This document shows, piece after piece, positions 52,602 through 62,023 of a stretch of 64,000 nt of DNA. A program made the position numbers and the translations under genes. Below the pieces are notes generated by a model that was not told the DNA's origin, searched no databases, and worked only from the letters and a program-made list of their open reading frames with translations. The DNA is from CAZIRF01 sp964541755. Lineage in GTDB: Bacteria; Spirochaetota; Spirochaetia; Treponematales; Breznakiellaceae. Each line of letters opens with the position of its first letter. Within the stretch, counting starts at the first letter, position 1. The DNA is taken from the NCBI GenBank assembly GCA_964541755.1, contig CAZIRF010000013.1:1-64000 (forward strand), given 5' to 3'.

Positions 52602-54077
52602 TTATTTGGCAAGGGTATATACGCGTCGATCTTTTGACATGGACTGAAGAGAAATGAAGTGAAAATCACCGTCACGGACAGTGATTTTCCGAGAGCCTGA
52701 AGAAACCAATACATCCTTTTTTTGGGGGACAAATTCCAGCTCATAGTTTCCGCTTTCCAAGTACACAACAGAAATCTGATAATTGTCCGGGAGGAAGCGC
52801 CAACAGCGAATGTCCGGGGCAAATTTCTGATAGGCACTGGCTGCGGCGATAACCGTTCCGGCACTTCGTGCATCATCAATATTTACCCTGCTTGTGTTTC
52901 CCTGACTTTCGGCCAGGCTATTGAGGGCAACCGCAAAGGAAGCCGACGCCTCTCCCGAAAGGAAAATTCCAACAAGCTTCTTTTGCAAAGCATCAAAGTT
53001 ACGATCAACCATGGCGGGATAATTACCGTTGAAGTGACGGAGAACGGTTTCAGAGTAGGAGAAGAGAGGCATTGTTTTGGATAAGGGCACGCCATTTGCC
53101 GCAAGCACAAGGGGGTGCGACCCGGCAGGGTCCCGGCGGGAATACTCGGGGATGGGGTTTTCTGCATTGGAGAGGATATTTTCAATTTGACCCATACTGC
53201 GACGAACCCTGCGATTTGCCTCCAATGATACCTGGAAACTGCGCATAAGTTCCGGGGTTTGGGCGAGTGTCCCGCGGGAGGTCTTGACCGCACTCTTTCC
53301 CGCCGAGTTGAGAATCACCAACTGTGCCATACCAGGACGATACGTAACCCGCTCTCCCTTTTCATTGAAGGCCAAAACATCATCGAGAGCGCCGGCAGTT
53401 GCCGCTTGATCATCAGCATTATTTTCTTCTACAGCAAGTACAGCAGAAAGACGATCCCACTCCTTTTGCCAAGAAGGGAAAAGAGTTGACAGATTCTTGA
53501 GCTGCGCTCGTGTATCGTTATAATCACCAAGCGAGAGTGATACCAGAGCATCGAGGTATCGAACCACGGCATTCTGTTTGTAGAAGTCATCATAGTACTT
53601 CATGTCACGCAATTCTGCATCTATCTGGCGAAAGAGGACCTTGGCGTTCTCGCGATTACCACGCGCCAGCTGGTTGAGAACACGATAATATCCAATGAGG
53701 ACACGCTCGAAATTTTGACCGATAAACTTGCGTTCCGTTTCGTTTAGCCAAAAACTTGCAACATCCTCCAACTTCGAACGTGAAATGGATTGCGAGATAT
53801 CCCACGCTTGTTGAAAAGCGCGATCGCTCGCGTCATAGTCGCCCATGGTATGAAAAACGATTCCCGCCTCCATGGAATATAAAAGAAGTTCGCGTGAACC
53901 GGTAGAACGTGCAAGCTCTCGAACCGCACCGGCGGCTTCTTCGTATTTTCCTGCATAATAGAGGTCTTCGACCTTGTAAAATTCGCGGTCATAGGTCGTG
54001 GTAGCACACGAAGCACCCAACACTATGAATATAAATGAAGCTATCAAGAGAGCGACAGAAGGTGTAACAAATTTCAA
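52602..54077 (-). CDS. COG3014-like lipoprotein with N-terminal TPR region
   Basis: 491 aa from a TTG at 54077, chosen because it follows AGGAGG directly and begins a lipoprotein signal (MKFVTPSVALLIASFIFIVLGASC, Cys24). The first 190 residues are TPR-like helices (DLYYAGKYEEAAGAVRELA, DYDASDRAFQQAWDISQS); the rest has beta-rich regions ending in a PEGA-like tail (NYELEFVPQKKDVLVSSGS). Genes of this kind often lie beside LpoB-type activators of penicillin-binding proteins, and an lpoB remnant lies 37 bases upstream. Loss of the upstream gene's 5' end may have removed the original promoter. Confidence 0.75.
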   Translation of the reverse strand: MKFVTPSVALLIASFIFIVLGASCATTTYDREFYKVEDLYYAGKYEEAAGAVRELARSTGSRELLLYSMEAGIVFHTMGDYDASDRAFQQAWDISQSISRSKLEDVASFWLNETERKFIGQNFERVLIGYYRVLNQLARGNRENAKVLFRQIDAELRDMKYYDDFYKQNAVVRYLDALVSLSLGDYNDTRAQLKNLSTLFPSWQKEWDRLSAVLAVEENNADDQAATAGALDDVLAFNEKGERVTYRPGMAQLVILNSAGKSAVKTSRGTLAQTPELMRSFQVSLEANRRVRRSMGQIENILSNAENPIPEYSRRDPAGSHPLVLAANGVPLSKTMPLFSYSETVLRHFNGNYPAMVDRNFDALQKKLVGIFLSGEASASFAVALNSLAESQGNTSRVNIDDARSAGTVIAAASAYQKFAPDIRCWRFLPDNYQISVVYLESGNYELEFVPQKKDVLVSSGSRKITVRDGDFHFISLQSMSKDRRVYTLAK

Positions 54078-54114
54078 AACTCCTCCTTGCTTGAAGTAGG
54101 TCTTTGAACAAATT

Positions 54115-54540
54115 TTACCAGGCAACATTGTTTCTCCTTGGAGCCAGGCGTCGTTTATAATGAATGTCATCGGTCCATACGACGAGCTGGGTTTCGACGG
54201 CACGGAGTTCACAACGGATAACGTGCTCGAGGATACGTTGGGCTCCTTCTTTCCACGAGCTTTCGGTAATCAAACTCTTGATGAAAAAGTTGGGGCTCTT
54301 CATACTGCCCGCAGACAGGGTTTGATCGCCCAAACCGGAGAGATTGAACTCCATTTCTTCCAGGGCCGCTTCGCGATCTTCGGGCCGCACGGTAAACACA
54401 CCGCGGGCACGAAGCGCTTCCACCAAAGCAAAATCAAAAATATCGGTATCTATGAGCTCGCTGGTCTCGTTTCGGGTAATTGAGGCCTTACTGTTTCTTC
54501 CGTATTCCTCATGACCAAAGTGCCCCTGTTGAGGTACACT
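54115..54540 (-). pseudogene. lpoB-like penicillin-binding-protein activator gene lacking its 5' end
   Basis: About 130 codons in one open frame match the C-terminal two-thirds of LpoB-type lipoproteins: ITRNETSELIDTDIFDFALVEAL, RARGVFTVRPEDREAALEEM, SGLGDQTLSAGSMKSPNFFIKS, and VETQLVVWTDDIHYKRRLAPR. The family's signal peptide, lipobox and first beta strand are missing. Going upstream, the frame enters sequence antisense to jetA and no secretion signal appears. I read this as a gene truncated when the jet operon arrived, the break lying between about 54490 and 54550. A cytoplasmic product from an internal start cannot be excluded. Confidence 0.72.
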
Positions 54541-54550
54541 GGCAATCACG

Positions 54551-56020
54551 ATGGCTCTTGACTTCGCAACCCTCGAACACTTGAAGCGTTCCCACCCCTC
54601 TTGGCGGCTCATGCAGGCAGACAACGCCCCCTTGATCGCGTCCTTCCTGGACCGCGAGTTTCGCGAGGAGAACGTACGCATGCAAGCCGAGACCGAGCTC
54701 ATCCTCCACCTCGAGGACTTCATGCGCTCCCTTGAAGTAATTGGGAATGTCGACGAAGAGAGCCAGCGCTTTCCCCGCTCGGCACAGGAGTACCTGAACG
54801 ACTGGGCGCAGGAATCCCGCGGCTGGTTACGTAAATTCTATCCGCCGGCATCGGATGTCCCCCACTACGACCTTACCCCCGAGGCAGAAAAGGCCCTCTC
54901 ATGGATGGAGCAGCTTTCCGGCAAGCGTTTTTTGGGCACCGAGGGCCGCCTTAACCACTGTTTCGAACTCCTTCGCCAGATGGTCCACGGCACAGAGGAT
55001 AACGCAGACCTGCGACTGGCGGATCTCAAGTCAAAGAAAGCGGCCATTGAAAAGGAGATTGCGCGCATCAAGGCCGGGGAGCTTGTGGTCTTGGACGATC
55101 GCGAGTTGCGTGAGCGCTTCTGGCAGTTCGGACTGACGGCACGAGAACTCTTGGGCGATTTTCGTGCGGTAGAGCAGAATTTCATTACACTGGACCGGAA
55201 CATACGGGAACAGATAGCCCTGTGGGACGGGGAAAAGAGTGAAATGCTCGAAACCATTTTTAACCGACACGACAGCATACAGGAATCGGACGAGGGACAG
55301 AGCTTTCGCGCTTTCTGGGACTTCCTTATGTCCCCGGCCAGCCAAGACGAACTGGAGACACTCCTGGAAAGGGTATACCAAATCGAAGAATTGGGGGACT
55401 CTCTTGAAGACCGTCGCCTGCGCCGCGTCCACCATGACTGGATTAAGGCCGGCGAACAGACCCAGCGCCGGGTGGCCCAGCTCTCTGCCCAGCTGCGGCG
55501 TTACCTTGACGACCGCACCCTGCAGGAGAACCGACGGATACTCGATCTCCTCAAGAACATCGAAAAGACAGCTGTCGAGCTCAAGGATGAACCACCGGCA
55601 CGGACACTCTTCATGGAACTCGACGGCTCGAAGCCGGATATCACCCTCCCGATGGAACACCCTCTTTTTTCGCCGCCACTCCAAATTCTCCTCGACAGCA
55701 GCCCGCCCCTTGAGGAGGATGGAGAACTGGATATGAGTATTCTCCTGGAGCAAGCGAGTGTCGATCGCGAGCGGCTTGAAGGGAACATCGCCCGCTGCCT
55801 TGAAAACAATTCGCAAGTTTCCCTTGCCACGGTACTCGCTCGGTTCCCGCTGGAGCTGGGCCTCGCAGAACTCGTCACCTACTTTTTGATAGCAAGCGAA
55901 GGGGCCGAACACATCGTTTCGGACGAAGCTCGTGAGAGCCTCGAATGGTACGACCCGGATCATGACATCATGCGCCGGGCCCGTGTCCCCCTCATCCTCT
56001 TTGGCAGGAAAGAAGCATGA
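54551..56020 (+). CDS. jetA: Wadjet anti-plasmid system protein JetA (DUF3375)
   Basis: 489 aa kleisin-like subunit of the Wadjet SMC complex, which extrudes DNA loops and cuts small circular DNA. The N-terminal half matches DUF3375 closely: HPSWRLMQADNAPLIASFLD, FPRSAQEYLNDWAQESRGWL, RKFYPPASDVPHYDLTPEAE and GRLNHCFELLRQM. Coiled-coil helices occupy about 155-190 and 265-345, and the C-terminal winged-helix-like region is about 410-485. No ribosome site precedes the ATG, and a TACACT box lies ten bases upstream. Overlaps jetB by ATGA; all four jet genes are translationally coupled. Confidence 0.92.
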   Translation: MALDFATLEHLKRSHPSWRLMQADNAPLIASFLDREFREENVRMQAETELILHLEDFMRSLEVIGNVDEESQRFPRSAQEYLNDWAQESRGWLRKFYPPASDVPHYDLTPEAEKALSWMEQLSGKRFLGTEGRLNHCFELLRQMVHGTEDNADLRLADLKSKKAAIEKEIARIKAGELVVLDDRELRERFWQFGLTARELLGDFRAVEQNFITLDRNIREQIALWDGEKSEMLETIFNRHDSIQESDEGQSFRAFWDFLMSPASQDELETLLERVYQIEELGDSLEDRRLRRVHHDWIKAGEQTQRRVAQLSAQLRRYLDDRTLQENRRILDLLKNIEKTAVELKDEPPARTLFMELDGSKPDITLPMEHPLFSPPLQILLDSSPPLEEDGELDMSILLEQASVDRERLEGNIARCLENNSQVSLATVLARFPLELGLAELVTYFLIASEGAEHIVSDEARESLEWYDPDHDIMRRARVPLILFGRKEA

Positions 56021-56625
56021 AGTCATACAGCCCCGAATTCAGCCGGATACTCGTACAGCTCCTTAAGGGCATCGTGTACCGGGAAGACGACGAAGGCCTC
56101 TGGCAAGCCCTGCTCAAGACGCGGCCAGCGGTCATGGACTACTTCGAGGCACTGGGCCTCGAGCTCGTGGCCAGCGAGGACGAGGGATACGGCTTCCTCA
56201 AAAACCGGCAGGACGATGAAGAGGGAGCAAGCCTTCCCCGCTTGATATCCCGGCGCCCCTTGAGTTACCCCGTAAGCCTCCTCCTAGCACTCTTTCGCCG
56301 CCGCTTTGCCGAACACGATGCGTCGCAGTCGGACCCGCGCCTCATTATCGAGCGGGATGACCTTGCCAAACAGGTCGAGGTATTCCTCCAGAAGGGGACC
56401 AACGAGGTCCAGTGGGTCTCGCGGCTGGACAGCTACCTGAACCGCATACAGGAATTGGGCTTTATCCGCTACTTGGGCGAGGACCGGCAGAAAATTGAAG
56501 TACGCCGGGTACTCAAGGTCTTTGTCGATGCCCAGTGGCTGGCCGAGTTCGACCGTCGCCTTGAAGAGTATCGCCAGTTTGAATACGGAAAGAAGGAGGC
56601 GAACGAGCGTGATGGATCCGAATGA
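56017..56625 (+). CDS. jetB: Wadjet system protein JetB (DUF4194)
   Basis: 202 aa. It matches DUF4194, the KITE-like winged-helix subunit that bridges JetA and JetC: LLKGIVYREDDEGLWQALLK, LGLELVASEDEGYGFLKNRQ, PRLISRRPLSYPVSLLLALF, and the C-terminal RRVLKVFVDAQWLAEFDRRL. Length and position after jetA are standard for type I Wadjet. It overlaps jetC by 14 bases, and the jetC ribosome site lies inside its last codons. Confidence 0.92.
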   Translation: MKSYSPEFSRILVQLLKGIVYREDDEGLWQALLKTRPAVMDYFEALGLELVASEDEGYGFLKNRQDDEEGASLPRLISRRPLSYPVSLLLALFRRRFAEHDASQSDPRLIIERDDLAKQVEVFLQKGTNEVQWVSRLDSYLNRIQELGFIRYLGEDRQKIEVRRVLKVFVDAQWLAEFDRRLEEYRQFEYGKKEANERDGSE

Positions 56626-59600
56626 ATCCCTCTTCGACTTTGCCGAAGACGACAGCAAAACCGGTTTTCGTCTCCAACGGCTCGAGGTCTACAACTGGGG
56701 CACCTTCAACAAGCGCGTCCAGGTCTTTACCCCCGACGGGCGAAACGCCCTCCTTACCGGGGAAATAGGATCGGGGAAGTCCACCCTGGTCGACGCCATC
56801 ACCACCCTTCTCGTTCCCGCCCAGCGCATCGCCTACAACAAGGCAGCGGGTGCCGGAAACCGCGAGCGGGACCTCAGATCCTACGTGCTGGGCTACTACA
56901 AGTCCGAACGCGGCGACGAGGGCCTCTCTTCCCGGGCGGTCGCCCTGCGCGGGGCCGGGGACTACAGCGTCATTTTGGGGGTCTTTCACAACGAGGGCTA
57001 CGGCCAGACGACGAGTCTTGCCCAGGTATTCTGGCAAAAGGACCTCAAGGGCCAACCAGCCCGCTTCCACCTTGTCTCGACATCCAATCTCTCGATAAGC
57101 CGCGACTTTTCCGGCTTCGGGACGGATATATCGGCCCTCAAGAAACAGCTCAAGGCCCTCGCCGGGACCGAACTCTTCGAAGACTTTCGCAGTTACAGCC
57201 TGGCCTTTCGCCGCATCATGGGCATACAGAACGAACAGGCCCTCGAGCTCTTCCACCAGACGGTCTCGATGAAGTCGGTGGGGGACCTGACCGATTTCGT
57301 CCGCAGGCACATGCTCGAAGCCTTCGACAGCGCCCCAAAAATAGACGCCCTTATCCACCACTTCGACGACCTGGACCGCGCCCACGAGGCAATACTGCGC
57401 GCCCGCGACCAGATCGAACGCCTGCGTCCCCTCGTGGCAGACCTTGACCGCTACGACCAGGAGAAGCAGGGCCTTGAGCAGCACACCCTCTGCCGCAACT
57501 CCCTCTCTCTCTGGTTCCGCCACCTTGAAAAAGACCTCCTCGAAGAAAAGCTCTCCAGCCTGGCACGGGTGCGACAGGGCAAGGAGGGGCAGCTTTCATC
57601 GGTCAAGGCTGATACTGACGCGGCGCAGGATGCGCGCGATGGCCTCAAGGCATCAATTGCCGCCCAGGGCGGCGACGCCCTCGAGCGCCTCAAGTCGCGG
57701 GCGGCGGGCCTTGAACGGGACCGCACCCGCTTGAAAGAGAATTGGCAGCGTTACGAAACGGCCCGCGCACAGGCAGCCCTTCCCGAGGCGCGAGATGTGG
57801 AGGCCTTTGAGGAAAACCGCTCCCGCGCCCAAGGAGCCCTTGAAGCCCTGGGGGCGGATGAAGAGGGCATCCAGAACCGCTTGAGCGATATTGACGTGGG
57901 GATATATACCCTTCGCCAGAGCCAGCTGGGGCTCCAGAAGGAGCTTGAGTCGCTGCGCGGGCGGGAGAGCAACATACCGCGCGAACAGGTGGAGATTCGT
58001 GCCAATCTGATACAGGCCCTCGAACTTTCACCCGAGGAACTCCCCTTCTGTGGTGAACTCCTTCGCATCAAGGCCGGCGAGGAAGAGTGGGAAGCCGCCG
58101 CCGAACGGGTCATGCGCTCCTTTGCCCTGTCGCTCTTGGTACCGGACAGCCTCTACGAAAGGGTATCCGCCTGGGTCGATGCGACGAACCTTCGCGGGCG
58201 CCTCGTATACTACCGCGTACGCGAGCAGCGCTTCATGGCCCCCGCAGACATCGATGCGGGGAGTCTCGCCGCAAAGCTGGACATACGCCCCACAGAGTAC
58301 TTCGACAACTGGCTGCGCGATCAACTCGCCCGTCGCTTCGACCACCAGTGCTGCCGTACCATGGAGGACTTCCGGCGGCAAGAAAAGGCCCTGAGCCCCT
58401 CCGGCCAGACAAAGGACGGCGGGATTCGGCACGAAAAGGATGACCGCCACAAATTGCACGACAGGAGCCGCTATGTCCTGGGCTGGTCCAACCGCGAGAA
58501 GATACTGCTACTCGAGGAACAGAGCGCCGGGCTTGGCAGGGAACTCGCCCACAAGGCCGATGAACGCAATCGCTGTGTCAAGGAACTTGAAGCCCTTCGC
58601 GAGAAGCGGGAAGCCTTTGTCCGCCTCGACGCCATACCCCGCTTCGAGGAAATCGACTGGCAAAGTGCAGCCATCGAGCTGGACGAGGTCCACAAGGAAA
58701 TCGCCCGTATTGAAAAGACCTCGAATATTCTCCAGGAACTCACCCGCCAACTCGCTATCGTGGAAGAAAAGATCTGCGGCTTCGAAGAAAAGGCCCACAG
58801 CCTGCGGGATGACATATCCCGATTGAACCAGCAAATCGAGGATTACAATGAACAGCTCGCCTCCTGTACGGCTGCCATCGCCGAATCCAGCGAAGAGCGG
58901 GCGATTCTCTGTGCACGACTTGAACCCTTGAAAGAGACAGCCCTTGGCGGGCAGATTCCAAGTCTCAAAAACCGTGAAGCCCTCGAACGAAGCTTTCGCG
59001 ACTACCTGCAAGGCGAGATCGACAAAGCCAACAAACGCATCACGACCCTTACCGGGCGCATCTCGGGGGCCATGCAGGGCTTTCGAAATGCCTGGCCACT
59101 TGAAAGCCGCGAATTTGACGAGTCGCTCGAGGCTGGCAGCGAATATCGCGGGCTCCTGTCAAAGTTGGAGGCCGACGACCTTCCCTCCTTCCAGACCCGC
59201 TTCAAAACCCTCCTCAACGAGAATACCATACGCGAGGTGGCAAACTTCCGCGCCCAGCTGGACGCCGAGTGTACCATGATTCGCGAGCGCATCGAGCGCA
59301 TCAACCGCTCGCTGTCTGCCATCAATTACAACCCCGGTCGCTATATCGTCCTGCAGCACCAACCGAGTACCGATGGCGAGATACGCGACTTTCGCGCCCA
59401 CTTGCGCAGCTGTACCGAGGGAAGCCTGGGCGAAAAGCAGGATGAGCTCTACAGCGAGCAAAAGTTCCTCATGGTCAAGGAGATTATCCAGCGCTTCCGT
59501 GGGCGCGAGGGATTTGCCGATGCCGACAAACGCTGGATGGACAAGGTGAGCGATGTGCGCAACTGGTTCGTCTTCGCGGCATCAGAGCGCTGGCGGGAAG

Positions 59601-60013
59601 ACGACAGCGAATTCGAGCACTATACCGATTCGGGGGGAAAGTCCGGCGGGCAGAAGGAGAAGCTGGCCTACACCATACTCGCGGCGAGCCTTGCCTACCA
59701 GTTCGGGCTTGAGCGGGGCGAAACCCGCTCGCGCAGCTTTCGCTTTGTCATGATCGACGAGGCCTTTGGGCGCGGTTCCGACGAATCCAGCCGCTACGGG
59801 TTGCGCCTCTTCAAGGAACTCAACCTGCAGCTGCTTATCGTAACACCCATGCAAAAGATCCACATCATCGAGCCCTTCGTACACAGTGTAGGGTTCATAA
59901 GTAATGAGGACGGGCGGGAATCGCGCCTGCAGAGCCTGAGCATCGAGGCCTATCGGGCCCGCAAGAAAACCGCAATTCTGGAACAGGTTCCCGATACGGA
60001 CGGCAGCGTGTGA
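56612..60013 (+). CDS. jetC: Wadjet system SMC-like ATPase JetC
   Basis: 1133 aa from the ATG at 56612, after AAGGAGG. It is the motor of the complex, an SMC/MukB-like ATPase: Walker A GEIGSGKST (50-58), a long coiled-coil region (about 290-480 and 680-900) around a hinge near 500-620, the ABC signature SGGKSGGQKEKLAYT near residue 1004, and Walker B FVMIDEAFGRGS near residue 1043. Head motifs are all intact, so ATP hydrolysis should be possible. Its stop overlaps the jetD GTG (GTGA). Confidence 0.93.
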   Translation: MDPNESLFDFAEDDSKTGFRLQRLEVYNWGTFNKRVQVFTPDGRNALLTGEIGSGKSTLVDAITTLLVPAQRIAYNKAAGAGNRERDLRSYVLGYYKSERGDEGLSSRAVALRGAGDYSVILGVFHNEGYGQTTSLAQVFWQKDLKGQPARFHLVSTSNLSISRDFSGFGTDISALKKQLKALAGTELFEDFRSYSLAFRRIMGIQNEQALELFHQTVSMKSVGDLTDFVRRHMLEAFDSAPKIDALIHHFDDLDRAHEAILRARDQIERLRPLVADLDRYDQEKQGLEQHTLCRNSLSLWFRHLEKDLLEEKLSSLARVRQGKEGQLSSVKADTDAAQDARDGLKASIAAQGGDALERLKSRAAGLERDRTRLKENWQRYETARAQAALPEARDVEAFEENRSRAQGALEALGADEEGIQNRLSDIDVGIYTLRQSQLGLQKELESLRGRESNIPREQVEIRANLIQALELSPEELPFCGELLRIKAGEEEWEAAAERVMRSFALSLLVPDSLYERVSAWVDATNLRGRLVYYRVREQRFMAPADIDAGSLAAKLDIRPTEYFDNWLRDQLARRFDHQCCRTMEDFRRQEKALSPSGQTKDGGIRHEKDDRHKLHDRSRYVLGWSNREKILLLEEQSAGLGRELAHKADERNRCVKELEALREKREAFVRLDAIPRFEEIDWQSAAIELDEVHKEIARIEKTSNILQELTRQLAIVEEKICGFEEKAHSLRDDISRLNQQIEDYNEQLASCTAAIAESSEERAILCARLEPLKETALGGQIPSLKNREALERSFRDYLQGEIDKANKRITTLTGRISGAMQGFRNAWPLESREFDESLEAGSEYRGLLSKLEADDLPSFQTRFKTLLNENTIREVANFRAQLDAECTMIRERIERINRSLSAINYNPGRYIVLQHQPSTDGEIRDFRAHLRSCTEGSLGEKQDELYSEQKFLMVKEIIQRFRGREGFADADKRWMDKVSDVRNWFVFAASERWREDDSEFEHYTDSGGKSGGQKEKLAYTILAASLAYQFGLERGETRSRSFRFVMIDEAFGRGSDESSRYGLRLFKELNLQLLIVTPMQKIHIIEPFVHSVGFISNEDGRESRLQSLSIEAYRARKKTAILEQVPDTDGSV

Positions 60014-61212
60014 GCTGGACAAGCACCAAGGATTTCAAGGAACGGGTAACATCGGCTTGGGAGAAGGGGCGCTACTTTTCCCTTGCGGAAATAAATCTGC
60101 CGGCCAGCCCGGAGGCCGCCCCCTGTCCCGAGCCGCCCCTGCGCTACCCCCTTCGCGGGCCCACTGCGGCAGAACTCCTGAACGCATTTACAGAAGCCTC
60201 CCGCTGGACCAAGAGCTGGCAGGAGCATGCCGCGACTCATTCGCTCGAGCTCGAATGGCAAGAAAAGGCCCATCGACAACTGGGACGGAACAGCCTGCCG
60301 CGGGCTGTCATCTTTGCCAATACCAAGGCCCTCGCCCGCTACCTGGGACGCGAAAAGGAGTACGGGCTCTGGAAGGAACTCGCAACCCGCCTCGCTTCCC
60401 GCTTCCCCGCCCTCGCCACCTGGGCGGCGCGCAAACCCTTCGAGCTTCTCGCCATCGAAGACCGCCTCGACGCCCTTATGGACCTGAGCGACTGGTTTAT
60501 AGCCAATCCCCACAGCGGGCTCTACCTGCGCCAGGTAAGTGTTCCGGGTATCGATACGAAGTGCATCGAATCGCACAAGGGGCTTCTGCGCCGCTGGTGG
60601 GACATTCTCGTCCCGCCCCTGGGGGAACGTGCTGCATCCGGGTCGATACGCTTCGAGGCTCGCTATGGCTTTCGTGAAAAACCGCTGTTGATCCGTTTTC
60701 GCGTTCTCGACCCCGCTTCCAAGCTCTCGGGCTATCGGGATCTCTCGATCCCGGCGGATGAGTTTGCTTGCGAAGCCCTTCCCTTCAAACGGGTATTCAT
60801 AGTTGAAAACGACATAAGCGCCCTGGCCTTCCCGCCCGTCCCGGACAGCATTGTGATATTTGGCCGCGGCTACGGCTTCGACGCCCTTGCACAGGCCGCC
60901 TGGCTGGCCAAACGGGAACTCTGGTACTGGGGCGACATCGACAGTAACGGCTTTGCCATCCTGGACCAGTTTCGCAGCCACTTCCCCGCCGTGAGATCCT
61001 TCCTGATGGACCGCGAGACTCTGCTGTCCAACCGCGAAAAGTGGGTAACGGAGGCTGCCAGGACGCGGCGGGAACTCCCCCGCCTGGATGCAGCGGAACG
61101 ATCCCTCTACGAAACGCTCCTCGACGACAGCCTCGCACCCAAAGTGCGGCTGGAACAGGAGCTCATTCCCTGGAACCGGATACTCGAGACGCTTAAAAAG
61201 CTCGTGGATTAA
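60010..61212 (+). CDS. jetD: Wadjet system TOPRIM nuclease JetD (DUF3322/DUF2220)
   Basis: 400 aa, GTG start. The N-terminal part (about 1-200) is the DUF3322 arm (WQEKAHRQLGRNSLPRAVIF); the C-terminal part is the topoisomerase VI-like DUF2220 domain with the TOPRIM glutamate Glu266 in VFIVENDIS and the acidic pair Asp309/Asp311 in WYWGDIDSNGF. These are the residues expected to bind metal for double-strand cleavage, so the nuclease looks functional. It is the last gene of the operon; two hairpins without T-runs follow it. Confidence 0.93.
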   Translation: MSWTSTKDFKERVTSAWEKGRYFSLAEINLPASPEAAPCPEPPLRYPLRGPTAAELLNAFTEASRWTKSWQEHAATHSLELEWQEKAHRQLGRNSLPRAVIFANTKALARYLGREKEYGLWKELATRLASRFPALATWAARKPFELLAIEDRLDALMDLSDWFIANPHSGLYLRQVSVPGIDTKCIESHKGLLRRWWDILVPPLGERAASGSIRFEARYGFREKPLLIRFRVLDPASKLSGYRDLSIPADEFACEALPFKRVFIVENDISALAFPPVPDSIVIFGRGYGFDALAQAAWLAKRELWYWGDIDSNGFAILDQFRSHFPAVRSFLMDRETLLSNREKWVTEAARTRRELPRLDAAERSLYETLLDDSLAPKVRLEQELIPWNRILETLKKLVD

Positions 61213-61272
61213 GCCAACCGATTCCCAAGCAGCCCCCGGGCCATGGGACAGAAGCGGAAAGCCCACAGGAGC

Positions 61273-61299
61273 GAAGGGGGGCCTCTTCGAGGGCCCCTT
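61273..61299. other. Strong hairpin downstream of jetD
   Basis: Twelve-base arms GAAGGGGGCCTC and GAGGGCCCCTTC pair with one mismatch around a TTC loop, 61 bases after the jetD stop. No T-run, so it may be a Rho-dependent or processing structure rather than a classic terminator. Confidence 0.45.
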
Positions 61300-61330
61300 C
61301 GGGACGAGGACTTGGAGCGGATGGCCCGGT

Positions 61331-61354
61331 CGCCGCCGCCGAATGGCGGCGGCG
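61331..61354. other. Perfect GC-only hairpin between jetD and vapC
   Basis: Ten-base-pair perfect stem CGCCGCCGCC / GGCGGCGGCG with a GAAT loop, starting eight bases beyond the vapC stop on the minus strand. It is probably a transcription end or mRNA-protecting element for vapBC. No T-run. Confidence 0.5.
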
Positions 61355-61361
61355 AGGCCCC

Positions 61362-61754
61362 CTACTTCTTGACCAAGACCAGACCCTCAATTTCCTTGAA
61401 GTGCCGGTCGAGGGTAAGGAGCTGGGCGCCGTGTTCCATGGCACAGGCGGCAATCCAGACATCTTTTATGGGAATGGGGCGGCCCTTGCGGCGAAGGCCC
61501 TGCTTTATGACGGCGAACCACTCGGCGGTGTCGGCGGCAATGGGGGCGACCACTGTACGGGGCTTGTCGCGAAAACGCTCGAGTATGCGGCGGTTTTCCG
61601 CTTCGCGGCTTCCACCAGCGAAGCCGTCGAGGAGCTCGCCGAGCACGGTAACCGGGAGAATGACGGCATCGGCAGCTGCAAGAATTTCTGCCATGTCGCG
61701 ATCGCCTGCCACAAGGGCGACCCAGGCATTGGTGTCGAGGACAATGCGGGCCAT
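61362..61754 (-). CDS. vapC: VapC-type PIN-domain toxin
   Basis: 130 aa from the ATG at 61754, after GGGGAT; it overlaps the antitoxin stop by one base (TAATG). PIN ribonuclease fold with the acidic active-site residues in place: Asp in RIVLDTNAWVALV (near 6), Glu in TVLGELLDGF (near 42), and Asp in IKDVWIAACAMEHG and LLTLDRHF (near 96 and 114). VapC toxins cleave specific tRNAs or rRNA. The complete motif set suggests an active toxin held by the upstream VapB. Confidence 0.9.
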   Translation of the reverse strand: MARIVLDTNAWVALVAGDRDMAEILAAADAVILPVTVLGELLDGFAGGSREAENRRILERFRDKPRTVVAPIAADTAEWFAVIKQGLRRKGRPIPIKDVWIAACAMEHGAQLLTLDRHFKEIEGLVLVKK

Positions 61755-62005
61755 TACTGCCAATCCCCGGTATCGACGTTTTCGTTGTCCTTTTGGGCAG
61801 CACGGTAGCTGGCGGCCTCTTCCGCCGTCCAGAGCCCGCAGAACTCGCTGTAGTCGTCTGCGTAGACGCCCTCCTGTTCCAGGCCAAAGGAGCGTGCGAG
61901 GGTATCTTTTATAAGGCGATTCTTGCTAACCCCCTCGCGGGCCGCACGGCGGGAAAGTTCCGCGGCCAAATCGACGGATATGTCATGAACAGTCATTGAT
62001 GCCAT
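61754..62005 (-). CDS. vapB: VapB-type antitoxin
   Basis: 83 aa from the ATG at 62005, after GGAGG; a second ATG three codons later is possible. The N-terminal 45 residues (MTVHDISVDLAAELSRRAAREG with NRLIKDTLARSFG) follow the ribbon-helix-helix pattern of DNA-binding antitoxins. The C-terminal region is acidic and disordered-looking (DDYSEFCGLWTAEEAASYRA), which normally wraps the toxin. Its promoter carries candidate operator repeats, consistent with autoregulation. Confidence 0.85.
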   Translation of the reverse strand: MASMTVHDISVDLAAELSRRAAREGVSKNRLIKDTLARSFGLEQEGVYADDYSEFCGLWTAEEAASYRAAQKDNENVDTGDWQ

Positions 62006-62023
62006 GGTTATCCTCCATGGTTC

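Noticed and set aside
54551..54723. Upstream part of the lpoB-like frame as a real N-terminus
   Set aside because: It is antisense to the conserved start of JetA and encodes no signal peptide.
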